Source: JALHFZ01 sp963674625
GTDB taxonomy: Bacteria; Synergistota; Synergistia; Synergistales; Aminobacteriaceae
Reading direction: 5' to 3'
NCBI GenBank assembly: GCA_963674625.2
Contig: CAXXXO010000001.1
Span: 461,905 to 525,904 of the forward strand
Length of the DNA: 64,000 bases
In this document: positions 1-8,591 of the stretch, piece after piece
How positions within the stretch are numbered: the stretch's first letter is position 1
Layout of the letters: each line of letters starts with the position of its first letter
Notes under the pieces: generated by a model
Seen by the model: the letters and a program-made list of their open reading frames with translations, nothing else
The model's database searches: none
What the model was told of the DNA's origin: nothing
Position numbers and translations under genes: made by a program

Positions 1-540
1 TCATCCTTTCGCCATCGATTCACTTCGGGGGAGGAGATGGGCGGCCTTCTGGTTGCCCTTGGGGAAGTTCTCCGGGAGCACGGGGGAATAGAAGGGCATC
101 TCGGGCGCTGCGCGGCAAAGACGCCGGGACTGATGGAAGCCCTCTCCCTCTTCACGGAGGAACTTCGCCGCAAGGCGGGCCTGAAGGGCACTTTTCTTCT
201 GCCTTCTCCTGGCGGCGGAAGCGCCTGCAAGCGGCTCTTTCTTTTCCTGAAATGGATGGTGCGGCATGACGACGTCGATCCGGGAGGATGGACGCTGCTG
301 AGCCCGGCAGATCTGATCGTTCCGCTGGATGTGCATATGTTCCGCCTGTGTTCCGCCCTCGGGCTCACCGCCCGGAAAAACCCCGACCTCAAGACCGCTC
401 TCGAGGTGACGGAGGTCTTCCGGTCGGTTCTTCCGTCGGATCCCCTGAAATATGATTTTGTCCTGACCCGGTTCGGAATACGCCCTGAGATGAATGAACA
501 GATTTTTATTCAGAAATGTCTGGAGGGACAGAAAGAATGA
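1..540 (+). CDS. TIGR02757 (DUF2400) family protein, 5' truncated by window
   Basis: The reading frame is open from base 1 and ends at the TGA at 538-540, so the N-terminal part lies outside the window. The visible 179 residues begin SSFRHRFT, followed by a helical region with KRLFLFLKWMVR and, further on, DVHMFRLCSALGL, all characteristic of the TIGR02757/DUF2400 family, a group related to HhH-type DNA glycosylase folds but without an established biochemical role. An internal ATG at base 37 is not a credible start because conserved family residues precede it. The next reading frame starts inside its stop codon region (ATGA at 537-540). Family assignment is from recognised motifs; function is unknown. 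Confidence 0.75.
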   Translation, partial: SSFRHRFTSGEEMGGLLVALGEVLREHGGIEGHLGRCAAKTPGLMEALSLFTEELRRKAGLKGTFLLPSPGGGSACKRLFLFLKWMVRHDDVDPGGWTLLSPADLIVPLDVHMFRLCSALGLTARKNPDLKTALEVTEVFRSVLPSDPLKYDFVLTRFGIRPEMNEQIFIQKCLEGQKE

Positions 541-1225
541 AGGCTCGCATCGGGCTCCGTCTTGGACTGGCCTTTATACTTTTTGCGAGGGCGATTTTCT
601 CTCTTTGCCCGGAACGGCTCTCTGCGGCAGAGCTCTCCTTCCGATAGACAGTTCGGAATGCCGGGGCCAACCCCGGTGACCTCCACCCCCAGGCCGTCCT
701 TGCCCGGGAGTACAACAGGCGGGGGGAGTACGGCAAGGCCCTTTCGTTTTCGAAGGATATTCTCCGGCGCAGTCCCGGATTTGCCCCGGCGCTGATCGAA
801 AGGGCCCATGCGAATAGTTCCCTGGGTGAGTACCGGGAGGCAGTGGATTGGTACCGGCGATATCTTGGAACAACCCCCGATTCCCTTGACGGATGGGCCG
901 GGCTCAGCGAGAGCCTTGCCAGGCTCGAAGTATGGGAAGAATCCTTCGGCGCTGCCAGGGCGGCAATAGGCGCTGCACCCCAGAGCACCTTGGGATACGG
1001 CGTCCTCGGAAGGGCCTATCGGCTCGCCGGCAGATTTGAGGAGGCTGTGCGGACCTTCTGCGGCGGGGACTGCGCCTCGGCCCGGAGAGCGCCCCCCTTC
1101 TCTATGACCTCGGGGTATGTTTCGTGGAGCTCGGAGACCGCCCCGCGGCCCTTGCCCAGTATGACATGCTGCTTTCGGCGGACTCTCGGTCGGCGGCGGC
1201 TCTTTTCTCCCTGATTTTCCCTTAG
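537..1225 (+). pseudogene. TPR-repeat secreted/periplasmic protein, broken by a stop and a frameshift
   Basis: Starting at the ATG overlapping the upstream stop, the frame encodes a signal-peptide-like segment (MKARIGLRLGLAFILFARA, then AAELSFR) and hits TAG at 645-647. The same frame then continues as clear tetratricopeptide repeats (AREYNRRGEYGKALSFSKDI; ANSSLGEYREAVDWYRRYL; GRAYRLAGRFEEAVRTF) to about 1053. There the TPR sense moves to another frame (LRLGPESAPLLYDLGV...) that ends at TAG 1223-1225. A CAG to TAG change and one extra base would restore a single protein of about 228 residues. It is probably a decayed gene; sequencing error is the alternative. Its last four bases overlap the convergent asparaginase stop. 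Confidence 0.7.
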
Positions 1226-2232
1226 CTTCCGGGGGTGATTTCGTCGCAGAAATTGGCGGAGAGCATTTCCTCGACTTCCCCAGTGCCCACGGAGGGAAGC
1301 AGGACCATAAGCTTCGTGATGATGGCCTCCCGGGTCATGTCATGGCCTGATATGGCCCCCAGTTCGAGGGTTTTCCGTCCCACCTCGTAGACGCTGAGGT
1401 CGACCCCTCCGTAGACGCACTGGGTCGTGATGACCACAGGGATATTTTTCTCCCTGCATCGGGCGATGGGGGGCAGGAGGCTTTCTCCGAGGTATGGGAC
1501 TCCTCCGAGTCCCAGGGCCTCGAGGACGATTGCCTTCGGGGCGGCGTCCACAATGTGGTCGAGGTAGCGGGCACGGAACCCCGGAAAAAGGGTCAGAAGA
1601 AAAATGGAGGGTTCGAGAGCCAGGGCGCTCACATCGACAGGGTACGTTTGCTTCAGAAAAGGGAGGCTGCCGAGCCGGACTTTGCCCTCGGGAAGATGCC
1701 CCAGCTCGGGGTAATTGATGCTCGAGAAGGCAGTCGAATCGTGGCTCAGGACCTTCTGGGCCCGGGGGCCGTGGATCAGCCGGTTGTGAAAGGCGATGGA
1801 AATGCCCCGCTGGCCCCTGTCCGCCATGGCCGCAAGAAACATGAAGGCTCCGAAGATGTTGTCCTCTCCGTCTCCTCCCGGCTCCCCCATGGGGACCATT
1901 GATCCGGTGAGCACCACCGGTTTCGAATAGCCGGGAAGCAGAAAGGACAGGGCCGATGACGAATAGGCCATGGTGTCCGTTCCGTGAAGGATGAGAAAGC
2001 CGTCATATCCGGCCTCTTCTCCGAGAAGGCAGAGGGCGATTCTTCTCCAGTCATCGGGGGACATGTTCGAGCTGTCCTTGGAGAAAAGATCCCGGATGGA
2101 GATTTTTCCGAAACGGTGAATTTGGGGAACAAAGGAAAGCAGCTCCGTTCCCGGCAGGGAGGGAGCGAGCCCGTCCTTCCCCTGGCGGGATGCGATTGTC
2201 CCTCCCGTGGAGATTACGAGAAAAGAATACAC
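1222..2232 (-). CDS. ansA: L-asparaginase (asparaginase/glutaminase family)
   Basis: The 336-residue product has the two catalytic signatures of bacterial L-asparaginases: TGGTIAS at residues 9-15 carrying the nucleophilic threonine, and HGTDTM at 83-88 carrying the second catalytic threonine and aspartate. It hydrolyses asparagine to aspartate and ammonia. No signal peptide is visible, so it is likely the cytoplasmic type I form, and the length fits that class. It lies 52 bases downstream of the MFS permease on the same strand, so the two may be co-transcribed. In an amino-acid-fermenting organism it would feed aspartate into central metabolism. Confidence 0.9.
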   Translation of the reverse strand: MYSFLVISTGGTIASRQGKDGLAPSLPGTELLSFVPQIHRFGKISIRDLFSKDSSNMSPDDWRRIALCLLGEEAGYDGFLILHGTDTMAYSSSALSFLLPGYSKPVVLTGSMVPMGEPGGDGEDNIFGAFMFLAAMADRGQRGISIAFHNRLIHGPRAQKVLSHDSTAFSSINYPELGHLPEGKVRLGSLPFLKQTYPVDVSALALEPSIFLLTLFPGFRARYLDHIVDAAPKAIVLEALGLGGVPYLGESLLPPIARCREKNIPVVITTQCVYGGVDLSVYEVGRKTLELGAISGHDMTREAIITKLMVLLPSVGTGEVEEMLSANFCDEITPGS

Positions 2233-2284
2233 TGCAATCCCTTCCTTTCAGAAGTTTCGGCCGGCTGTCCCGCCGCCGGTCTTT

Positions 2285-3523
2285 TCAGCTCCGCACCTTC
2301 CGAAGAATGAAGATCCCGAGGATGAACGTATAGGACAGGACGGCGATGGCCAGCCTGCTCGACCCTGTGACCTGTGTCACCACTCCGAAAACCGCGGGGC
2401 CGAGGATCCCCGAGAACTTGCTGGAAATATCGTAGAATCCGAAAAATTCAGCGTTCCTCCCGGGGGGGATCATGGAGGCGAAAAAACTTCTGCTGATCGC
2501 CTGGGTTCCTCCCTGGACCATTCCCACGGCGATGGCCAGGGCCCAGAAGTGCCATATTTTCGAGACGAAAATTGCCGCGAAGGTGATGCAGAGATAAAAG
2601 GAGAGTCCCGCAAGAATGGCATTTTTGCTTCCCAGGCGGGTCGCCAGGGTGCCGAAGGCGAGAGAGAAGGGGATCCCCACGAACTGGGTGACGAGGAGAG
2701 ATCCAACAAGGTGGGACATGGGGATTCCGAGGGCCGAGCCATAGATGGCCGCCATCTTGATGATGGTGCCGATGCCGTCGTTGTACATCCAGAAGGCGAG
2801 AAGGAAAATAAAGGCGTTCCTGTGGGTTCGGATTTCCCTGAAGGTCATGCCGAGCCTGCGGATTCCCTCCCGGAAAAGAGTCCACCCCCTGAAATGCACC
2901 CCTTCGGGTTCCGGCGGAGGTTCCGGCACGTTGAGAAAAAGGGGAATGGAGAAGAGAACCCACCACAGGGCGACGGAGAGAAAGGAGAGGCGCGCTCCGG
3001 CTGTTCCGGGAAGGGCCCGGAGAAAAAGGAGGTTTACGGCCAAAAGCGCACCCCCGCCGAGATATCCGAGGGCGTACCCCTGGGAGGAGACGGCGGAGAT
3101 CCGGTCGGGAGCCACCAGGGAGGGAAGAAGGGCGTCGTAGAAGATCATGGAGGCGGAAAAACCAACCGTTCCGCCCATCATCAGAAGAAGGGCGAGGACC
3201 CAGTCTCCCTGCCCGACAAGGGCCATCAGGGCCGTGCAGGCCGCTCCCAGGGCGGTGAAGGTCCCCAGCATTTTCTTCTTCGATCCCTTGAGATCCGCCG
3301 CCGCACCGAGGATGGGGGCGAAAAAGGCGCTCAGAAAAAGGGAGAGGGCGGAGGCATAGGCCCAGTATGCCATGGGAAGATTGGGCGCAAGCCCCTGGGC
3401 GGCCACCTCCCGGAAATAGACGGGATATATGGCTGCCATGATGGTCGTGGCGAAGGCCGAGTTTCCCACATCGTACCCGCACCAGGAGAGTATTTTAAGA
3501 GAATCACCGCGAAAAAACGGCAT
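2285..3523 (-). CDS. MFS transporter, UMF1/Atg22-like family
   Basis: A 412-residue, roughly twelve-helix membrane protein. The N-terminal ILSWCGYDVGNSAFATTI motif is the hallmark of the UMF1 (Atg22-like) subfamily of the major facilitator superfamily, whose members include amino-acid exporters. The ATG at 3523 is chosen because AAAGGAG sits five bases upstream and because family members begin just before this motif. In-frame upstream ATGs at 3586, 3595 and 3628 would add a hydrophobic N-terminal extension; the one at 3595 has a GGAGG nearby and cannot be excluded. It lies upstream of the asparaginase gene, suggesting but not proving a role in amino-acid flux. Substrate is unknown. Confidence 0.8.
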   Translation of the reverse strand: MPFFRGDSLKILSWCGYDVGNSAFATTIMAAIYPVYFREVAAQGLAPNLPMAYWAYASALSLFLSAFFAPILGAAADLKGSKKKMLGTFTALGAACTALMALVGQGDWVLALLLMMGGTVGFSASMIFYDALLPSLVAPDRISAVSSQGYALGYLGGGALLAVNLLFLRALPGTAGARLSFLSVALWWVLFSIPLFLNVPEPPPEPEGVHFRGWTLFREGIRRLGMTFREIRTHRNAFIFLLAFWMYNDGIGTIIKMAAIYGSALGIPMSHLVGSLLVTQFVGIPFSLAFGTLATRLGSKNAILAGLSFYLCITFAAIFVSKIWHFWALAIAVGMVQGGTQAISRSFFASMIPPGRNAEFFGFYDISSKFSGILGPAVFGVVTQVTGSSRLAIAVLSYTFILGIFILRKVRS

Positions 3524-3628
3524 GGGAGCTCCTTTCGAAGGAGAGATGAAAACGACCAGTATAAAGAGTATCACACTCTTCTTCATTGCGCTCATTTGAC
3601 CTTTCCTCCCGGAAAGTCCTTCCGGCAA

Positions 3629-3637
3629 TGCTATAAT
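3629..3637 (+). promoter_or_regulatory. Extended -10 promoter for dCMP deaminase
   Basis: TGcTATAAT is a perfect extended -10 element, placing the transcription start near 3644 and leaving a leader of about 25-30 bases before the coding region. No good -35 lies at 17 bases, as is common for extended -10 promoters. Confidence 0.6.
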
Positions 3638-3672
3638 CGAAAGAACACGCTCAGCCGAAGGAGGACAGAATC

Positions 3673-4176
3673 ATCCGAAGACCGGAATGGGATATCTATT
3701 TCATGATGATGGCCGGAGTCGCCGCATCCAGAAGTACCTGCACCCGCCGCCGGGTGGGGGCGGTCATCGTCCTGAACAGCCACATCATCAGCACGGGTTA
3801 TAACGGCGCACCCAGGGGACTTCCCCATTGCGGAGAGGTCGGGTGCCTCCGCACCCTTCTGAACGTTCCCTCGGGTGAACGGCATGAAATCTGCCGGGGG
3901 TCCCATGCGGAGCTCAACGCCATCGTCCAGGCGGCGTCCGTAGGCACCGCCACGGCCGGGGGAACCATCTACTGTACCCATGAGCCCTGTTCCTTCTGCA
4001 CGAAGGCGATCATCAACGCAGGAATAATTCGGGTGGTTTTCGTTCATCCCTACCCCGACGAGCTCGCCAGGCAGATGCGCGCCGACGGGGGAGTGCGGAC
4101 AGAAAGGCTGGGAGAGGATGTCTTCGCCTCGGTGGCGCCCCTTCTCGAGGGGCTCTTTCGGCCGGCGGAAAAATAA
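3673..4176 (+). CDS. dCMP deaminase family protein (ComEB-like)
   Basis: A zinc-dependent deoxycytidylate deaminase converting dCMP to dUMP for thymidylate synthesis. The zinc/catalytic motifs HAE (residues 78-80) and PCSFC (105-109) are present, as is the substrate-region GYNGAPRG. The first standard start is ATG 3703, but the in-frame codons before it read RRPEWDIYF, matching the conserved family N-terminus (R-P-x-W-D-x-Y-F). No ATG, GTG or TTG lies between the upstream stop at 3634 and 3703. AGGAGG at 3659-3664 is ideally placed for an ATC codon at 3673 (or 3670). I therefore extend it to 3673 with a probable non-canonical ATC start; a conservative annotation would begin at 3703. Confidence 0.85.
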   Translation: MRRPEWDIYFMMMAGVAASRSTCTRRRVGAVIVLNSHIISTGYNGAPRGLPHCGEVGCLRTLLNVPSGERHEICRGSHAELNAIVQAASVGTATAGGTIYCTHEPCSFCTKAIINAGIIRVVFVHPYPDELARQMRADGGVRTERLGEDVFASVAPLLEGLFRPAEK

Positions 4177-4191
4177 TCGGGAGGCGACGGA

Positions 4192-4770
4192 ATGGAAAAG
4201 ACGCGGGAAAATGCATTGGAGCTGCTCCGAAAATACAATCGGGACGAAAGCCACATAAAGCATGCCCTGGCCGTAGAAGCCGCCATGGCGTACTTTGCCG
4301 GAAAAATGGGGGGCGACGCGGAGAAGTGGAGCATGGCCGGCCTCCTTCACGACATTGACTGGGAGACGACTCAGGAGATGCCGGAAAGGCATACCCACGA
4401 AGGAGCGAAGTGGCTCGAGGCCGAAGGGTATCCGGCCGAACTCTCCCGGGCGGTCCTCGCCCACGGATGGTCCATCTGTTCGGACGTGAAGCCCGAGAGC
4501 GACATGGAAAAAGTGCTCTTCACCGTGGATGAACTTACCGGCCTGATCATCACCGCCGCCCTCGTGCGGCCGAGCCGCTCCCTGGCAGACCTCGAGGTGA
4601 AGTCGGTCAAAAAGAAATGGAAGGACAAGGCCTTCGCCCGGGGGGTGAACCGGGAGATCATCGTGCAGGGAGCGGAGATGATCCCCCTTCCACTCGATAC
4701 GGTCATCGAGTGGGTCATCCTCGCCCTCAGGCCCATCGAGGGGGAACTCGGCCTGGGAAGCGCTGCCTAG
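4192..4770 (+). CDS. HD-domain phosphohydrolase-like protein
   Basis: The 192-residue protein carries the HD-superfamily pattern: histidines at 21/24 (SHIKHALAVE), the paired LLHDID at residues 51-56 and a downstream HTHEGA. Such proteins are metal-dependent phosphohydrolases acting on nucleotides or related phosphates; this compact HDIG-like subgroup has no defined substrate. It starts 15 bases after the dCMP deaminase stop and shares its promoter, so a nucleotide-linked role is plausible by context only. A weak hairpin overlaps its 3' end. Confidence 0.8.
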   Translation: MEKTRENALELLRKYNRDESHIKHALAVEAAMAYFAGKMGGDAEKWSMAGLLHDIDWETTQEMPERHTHEGAKWLEAEGYPAELSRAVLAHGWSICSDVKPESDMEKVLFTVDELTGLIITAALVRPSRSLADLEVKSVKKKWKDKAFARGVNREIIVQGAEMIPLPLDTVIEWVILALRPIEGELGLGSAA

Positions 4771-4785
4771 GAGGGCTTCCCTTTT
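4755..4785 (+). terminator. Weak intrinsic terminator after the HD gene
   Basis: GGGAAGC (4755-4761) and GCTTCCC (4775-4781) form a 7-bp stem followed by TTTT. The 5' arm lies inside the end of the HD-protein gene. The 13-base loop and short T-run make this only moderately convincing. Confidence 0.4.
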
Positions 4786-4893
4786 CTGCGGGACAGCGGC
4801 AGAACACGCATCTTTGCCGATGCGTACCCCGCCGGCGGCCTGATACCATGAAGTCCTGAAAAAAGAAAACTTTTTGAATTCAAGAAAGGAGCG

Positions 4894-5535
4894 ATGTCCA
4901 TGCCCATACGCGTTGTGCTTGCCGACGACCACCCCCTGACGAGGGCGGGAATATCCGCCTACCTGGCCCAGGAGAGTTCCGTTGAACTCGTAGGTGAAGC
5001 GGAGGACGGACTGTCCGCATGGAAGCTGATCTCGGAGCTGAAGCCCGAGGTGGCCCTTCTCGATATCCGTATGCCCGGAGAAGACGGAGTGGCCGTCGCC
5101 AGGAGGGTGAAAGAATCATCCCTTCCGGTCGCCGTGATCATGCTCACCTCCTATGATGCCCAGCAGTATGTCCTTGCATCCCTGCGGGCAGGAGCCCGGG
5201 GCTTCATACTCAAGACAGCCACTCCTGAGGAGATCACCCGGGCCATCGCCACGGTGGCCAAGGGAGGCTTCTATCTCGACTCCGAGGTGGCCTCGGCCGT
5301 GGGAGACCGGGATTTTGCTCCCGAAGCCCTTTCCGCCCGGGAAAGAGAGGTGCTCATCCTCGCCTCCAAGGGATTTTCGAGCAAGGAGGTGGCTGTTCAG
5401 CTTTTCATCAGCGAGCGGACCGTGCAGACTCATCTCGCATCCATCTACGACAAGCTTGGGGCGAAGAACAAGACTGAAGCCCTGCTCCTCGCCCTGAAAT
5501 ACGGCGTCGTCACCCTGGAGGAGCTCATTGAATGA
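4894..5535 (+). CDS. NarL/FixJ-type response regulator
   Basis: A 213-residue regulator with an N-terminal receiver domain (acidic pair D11-D12, phosphoacceptor D57 in LLDIRMPGEDG, T85 and K107) and a C-terminal LuxR-type helix-turn-helix (LSAREREVLIL...SKEVAVQLFISERTVQTHL). It binds DNA when phosphorylated by its cognate kinase, encoded immediately downstream with a 4-base ATGA overlap. An AAAGGAG lies upstream of the start; an in-frame ATG two codons later is an alternative. Targets cannot be told from the sequence. Confidence 0.93.
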   Translation: MSMPIRVVLADDHPLTRAGISAYLAQESSVELVGEAEDGLSAWKLISELKPEVALLDIRMPGEDGVAVARRVKESSLPVAVIMLTSYDAQQYVLASLRAGARGFILKTATPEEITRAIATVAKGGFYLDSEVASAVGDRDFAPEALSAREREVLILASKGFSSKEVAVQLFISERTVQTHLASIYDKLGAKNKTEALLLALKYGVVTLEELIE

Positions 5536-6908
5536 GGCGCCACCTTCTTCTCATCCTCATTTTCGCCATCCTCCTTCCGGCCTTCGCCGTGCTCATCGTC
5601 TCGGGAATCGGACTGCTCCATCATGAATGGGCCATGGAATCCGTGGCCCGTTCCTACGTCCAGGACATGGCGGAGAATCTCGCCACCCGTCTCGCCGGGA
5701 CAGAGACGAGGCAGTGGGGGGGGAACGACCTGACGAGCCTCGAGATCCGGAGGTTCCGGGTATTCACTTGGGGACCGTCCCTTCCGGGCTGGGTCGCACT
5801 GGTCGCCACCGACGGGCGGGTTCTCTTTTCCTCCCCCGGCGGAAGCAAGCTGGCCCGGATATGGCGTCCCGACCTCCCCCTCGGCCGTGCCATGGAGGTC
5901 AAGGATGAAGCAGGAGATCTCTACACCATCGCCGTCTACCCCGTGAGCGGCGGCGACCGGTTCGTCGTGGCGGCCGTGGCATGGGACCAGCTTCTCGGTC
6001 CTCTTGTCCGGGTCGGCAGGCTCTGGACCCTTCTCGCCATCTTCATGTCGGTGGGAATTCTCCTGGCCCTCTGGGCCCTCTGGAAGTGGCTGATCGTTCC
6101 GCTTCGGGAACTTGTGGCCGAAATTGAAATTCTCCGGTGGGGAAAGGATCTTCCCTCTTCCGCGGAACCTCTTGCGGTGGGTGAGATCGGAAGCCTCAGG
6201 CGGGTTCTTTCCAAGCTCGCCCGGGGTGCTGTGGAGCGGACTGCCCTTCGCAACCGGTACGTGAACGATATCGTCCGGGTCCAGGAAGGGGAAAAATCCC
6301 GGATCGCCCGGGAGCTTCATGACGGCCCCATCCAGAACGTGACTGCCATGATACAGCAGGTCCGGCTCTCCCGGATGGCCGGCGGTGAAGGAGAGACCAG
6401 AAGACATCTTGCCCTCGCGGAGGAGACGGCCCAGGTTGTGGTCCGGGAGCTTCGGGAGATGTGCGACGAACTGTCACCTCCCTGGATCGATCTCGGCCTC
6501 GAGCAGGCCATGTCCGGACTGGCGAACCGGCTCTCCCGCCATTACAATATTCCCATCATCATGGAGGTGGACGATTCGGTGGAGCTGAGCCACGAAAAAC
6601 TGCTCTCCCTCTTCCGGATCTTTCAGGAGGGCGTTTCAAACGCGGTACGCCACGGCAGGGCAACGGCGATGCAGGGGCATATCTTCCGCCGGGACGGTTC
6701 GGTCTTTTTTGAATTTCAGGATAACGGCGCCGGATTTGACCCCGCCATGAACTATGAAACCCTCCGGGTGGCAGGACACCGGGGGCTCGCGAACATGCTC
6801 GAACGGATGATGCTCATCGGCGGGAAACTCGAAGTGATCTCCAGCCCCGGCGAGGGAACCCTCGTCCGCTGCATTCTTCCCGATTCCGAGGAAGAGCCGT
6901 CTCTCTGA
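5532..6908 (+). CDS. Sensor histidine kinase (NarX/DegS-like, HisKA_3)
   Basis: The 458-residue membrane kinase has a transmembrane helix at about 5-28, an extracytoplasmic sensor region to about 163, a second helix at 165-186, a HAMP-like linker, and a HisKA_3 dimerisation domain with the phospho-accepting H263 in ARELHDGPIQN. The C-terminal ATPase has N-box (NAVRHGRA) and G-box motifs (DNGAGFDP; GHRGLANMLER). It phosphorylates the overlapping upstream regulator. The sensor region matches no domain I recognise, so the signal is unknown. Confidence 0.92.
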   Translation: MRRHLLLILIFAILLPAFAVLIVSGIGLLHHEWAMESVARSYVQDMAENLATRLAGTETRQWGGNDLTSLEIRRFRVFTWGPSLPGWVALVATDGRVLFSSPGGSKLARIWRPDLPLGRAMEVKDEAGDLYTIAVYPVSGGDRFVVAAVAWDQLLGPLVRVGRLWTLLAIFMSVGILLALWALWKWLIVPLRELVAEIEILRWGKDLPSSAEPLAVGEIGSLRRVLSKLARGAVERTALRNRYVNDIVRVQEGEKSRIARELHDGPIQNVTAMIQQVRLSRMAGGEGETRRHLALAEETAQVVVRELREMCDELSPPWIDLGLEQAMSGLANRLSRHYNIPIIMEVDDSVELSHEKLLSLFRIFQEGVSNAVRHGRATAMQGHIFRRDGSVFFEFQDNGAGFDPAMNYETLRVAGHRGLANMLERMMLIGGKLEVISSPGEGTLVRCILPDSEEEPSL

Positions 6909-6962
6909 TTTCCGGAAAAGGAATGCACAAAATTCACCCACATCGAAAGGAGATCAGGCTGC

Positions 6963-8558
6963 ATGAGAATGAAAGTTATCGGCGCTGCCGGAGAAGTGAC
7001 GGGATCGAGCTATCTTTTGGAATGCGGTTCGTCCCGGGTGCTCGTGGACTGCGGAATCTTTCAGGGAAAGGATGACGACAAAAAGAACCGGACCCCCTTT
7101 CCCTTCGCGCCCGGAAGCCTAAGCGCAGTCCTGTACACCCATGCCCACATGGACCATTCGGGCCGCATCCCCCTTCTCGTGAAGGAGGGTTTCAAGGGTA
7201 AGGTCTGGAGCACCCTTCCGAGCATCGAGCTGGTGAAAGTCCTCTGGTACGATTCGGCTCATCTCATGAAGGAGGAGGCCGAATGGCAGAGCAAAAAAAA
7301 CTCCCGCAAAGGCCTGCCTCCCGTGGAACCCCTCTACTCGGAAAAAGATGTGGACGGGACGATCGGACACCTGACTGCGGCGAGCTATGATGACCTTCTG
7401 CCGGTGGCCCCGGGCATCTCCGTCAGGTTCCGCGATGCCGGGCACATCCTCGGCAGCGCGATCCTCGAGGTGTGGCTCGAAGAGGAGGGCAAAAAGGTAA
7501 AAGTCGTCTTCAGCGGCGACCTCGGCCCCCAGAAGACTGTCATGGAGCGGAACCCGGCTGTAATCTCCGATGCCGACTACGTGGTCATGGAGTCCACCTA
7601 CGGCGACCGTCTACACAAGACCAACGAAGAGAGCCGGGAGGAATTCCGGGATGTGCTGAAAAAAGCCCTGAAGTCCGGGGGGAAGGTTTTCATTCCGAGC
7701 TTTGTCGTGGACAGGGCCCAGCGGATTCTCTACGAGCTTTCCCTGCTGCAGGACGAGGGGATTCTCGACGGCGGCGTCCCCATCTTCTTTGACTCCCCAA
7801 TGGGAGTGAAAGCCACTGAAATCTACCGGAAACACCTCAACCTTTTCTCCTCGGAGATCCAGCAGTACGTCAACGAGGGAAATGACCCCTTCGCGCCGGA
7901 AAACCTCAAATATGTCACCTCCGTGGAGGAGTCAAAGGCAGTCAACGGAGTGAAGCAGGCCGTGGTCATCGCGGGAAGCGGAATGGTGAATGGGGGCCGC
8001 ATTGTACACCATCTGAAAAACGGCATCTGGAATCCGAAAAACCAGGTGATCTTCGTGGGATACCAGGCCCGGGGAACTCTCGGACGCAGGATCGTCGAGG
8101 GCGAAAAGGTCATAAAAATCGCCGGCGAAGAGGTTGCCGTCAAGGCGGGAATCCATACGATCAACGGCTTCTCGGCCCACGGCGATCGGGATGACCTCCT
8201 CGCATGGGCGAAGAACTTCACCACCCATCCTCTTTTCCTCATCACCCACGGAGAGCAGGAATCCTCCCTCGCCTTTTCCGAGACGCTGCGGAAAGAGGGG
8301 ATAAAATCGGCTGTGCCTGCGGCGGGAGAGGAAATTTCCCTTGAACCGAACGGCACTCCCGGGCAGGTAGCTGAAATTGCGTCTCCTTCGAGGGCCTCTG
8401 CGGAGGAACTTGTCTCCCTTACGTGGGATATCCGCACCCTTGCCTCCGATCTCGAGGGTATCGGAAACGGCGAGGACCGGGAAAAGGTCCTGTTTTTGCT
8501 TCAGTCAAGCAGACTCCTTCTCGAGACTGCGAAGAAAATGATCTCCCGGGAGAGCTGA
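6963..8558 (+). CDS. MBL-fold/beta-CASP metallohydrolase (putative RNA-processing)
   Basis: A 531-residue protein of the metallo-beta-lactamase/beta-CASP class, which contains RNases related to CPSF-73 and bacterial YSH1-type enzymes. Visible zinc motifs are THAHMDHSG (HxHxDH, residues 60-65), DAGHILGSA, FSGDLG, and the beta-CASP signatures ESTYGDR, IPSFVVDRAQ and SGMVNGGRI, with a late HGDRDD and ITHGE. It probably cleaves RNA in the cytoplasm, although some relatives act on DNA. A C-terminal tail of about 80 residues has no recognised domain. Start 6963 follows AAAGGAG; an ATG two codons later is equally possible. Confidence 0.87.
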   Translation: MRMKVIGAAGEVTGSSYLLECGSSRVLVDCGIFQGKDDDKKNRTPFPFAPGSLSAVLYTHAHMDHSGRIPLLVKEGFKGKVWSTLPSIELVKVLWYDSAHLMKEEAEWQSKKNSRKGLPPVEPLYSEKDVDGTIGHLTAASYDDLLPVAPGISVRFRDAGHILGSAILEVWLEEEGKKVKVVFSGDLGPQKTVMERNPAVISDADYVVMESTYGDRLHKTNEESREEFRDVLKKALKSGGKVFIPSFVVDRAQRILYELSLLQDEGILDGGVPIFFDSPMGVKATEIYRKHLNLFSSEIQQYVNEGNDPFAPENLKYVTSVEESKAVNGVKQAVVIAGSGMVNGGRIVHHLKNGIWNPKNQVIFVGYQARGTLGRRIVEGEKVIKIAGEEVAVKAGIHTINGFSAHGDRDDLLAWAKNFTTHPLFLITHGEQESSLAFSETLRKEGIKSAVPAAGEEISLEPNGTPGQVAEIASPSRASAEELVSLTWDIRTLASDLEGIGNGEDREKVLFLLQSSRLLLETAKKMISRES

Positions 8559-8591
8559 AGCCTTCCCGGTACCGAGTGGAGGAAAAATGCC

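Noticed and set aside
2207..3706. A 499-codon plus-strand frame across the MFS gene
   Set aside because: Low-complexity charged/Gly-rich antisense of a membrane-protein gene; the minus-strand permease has clear family motifs.
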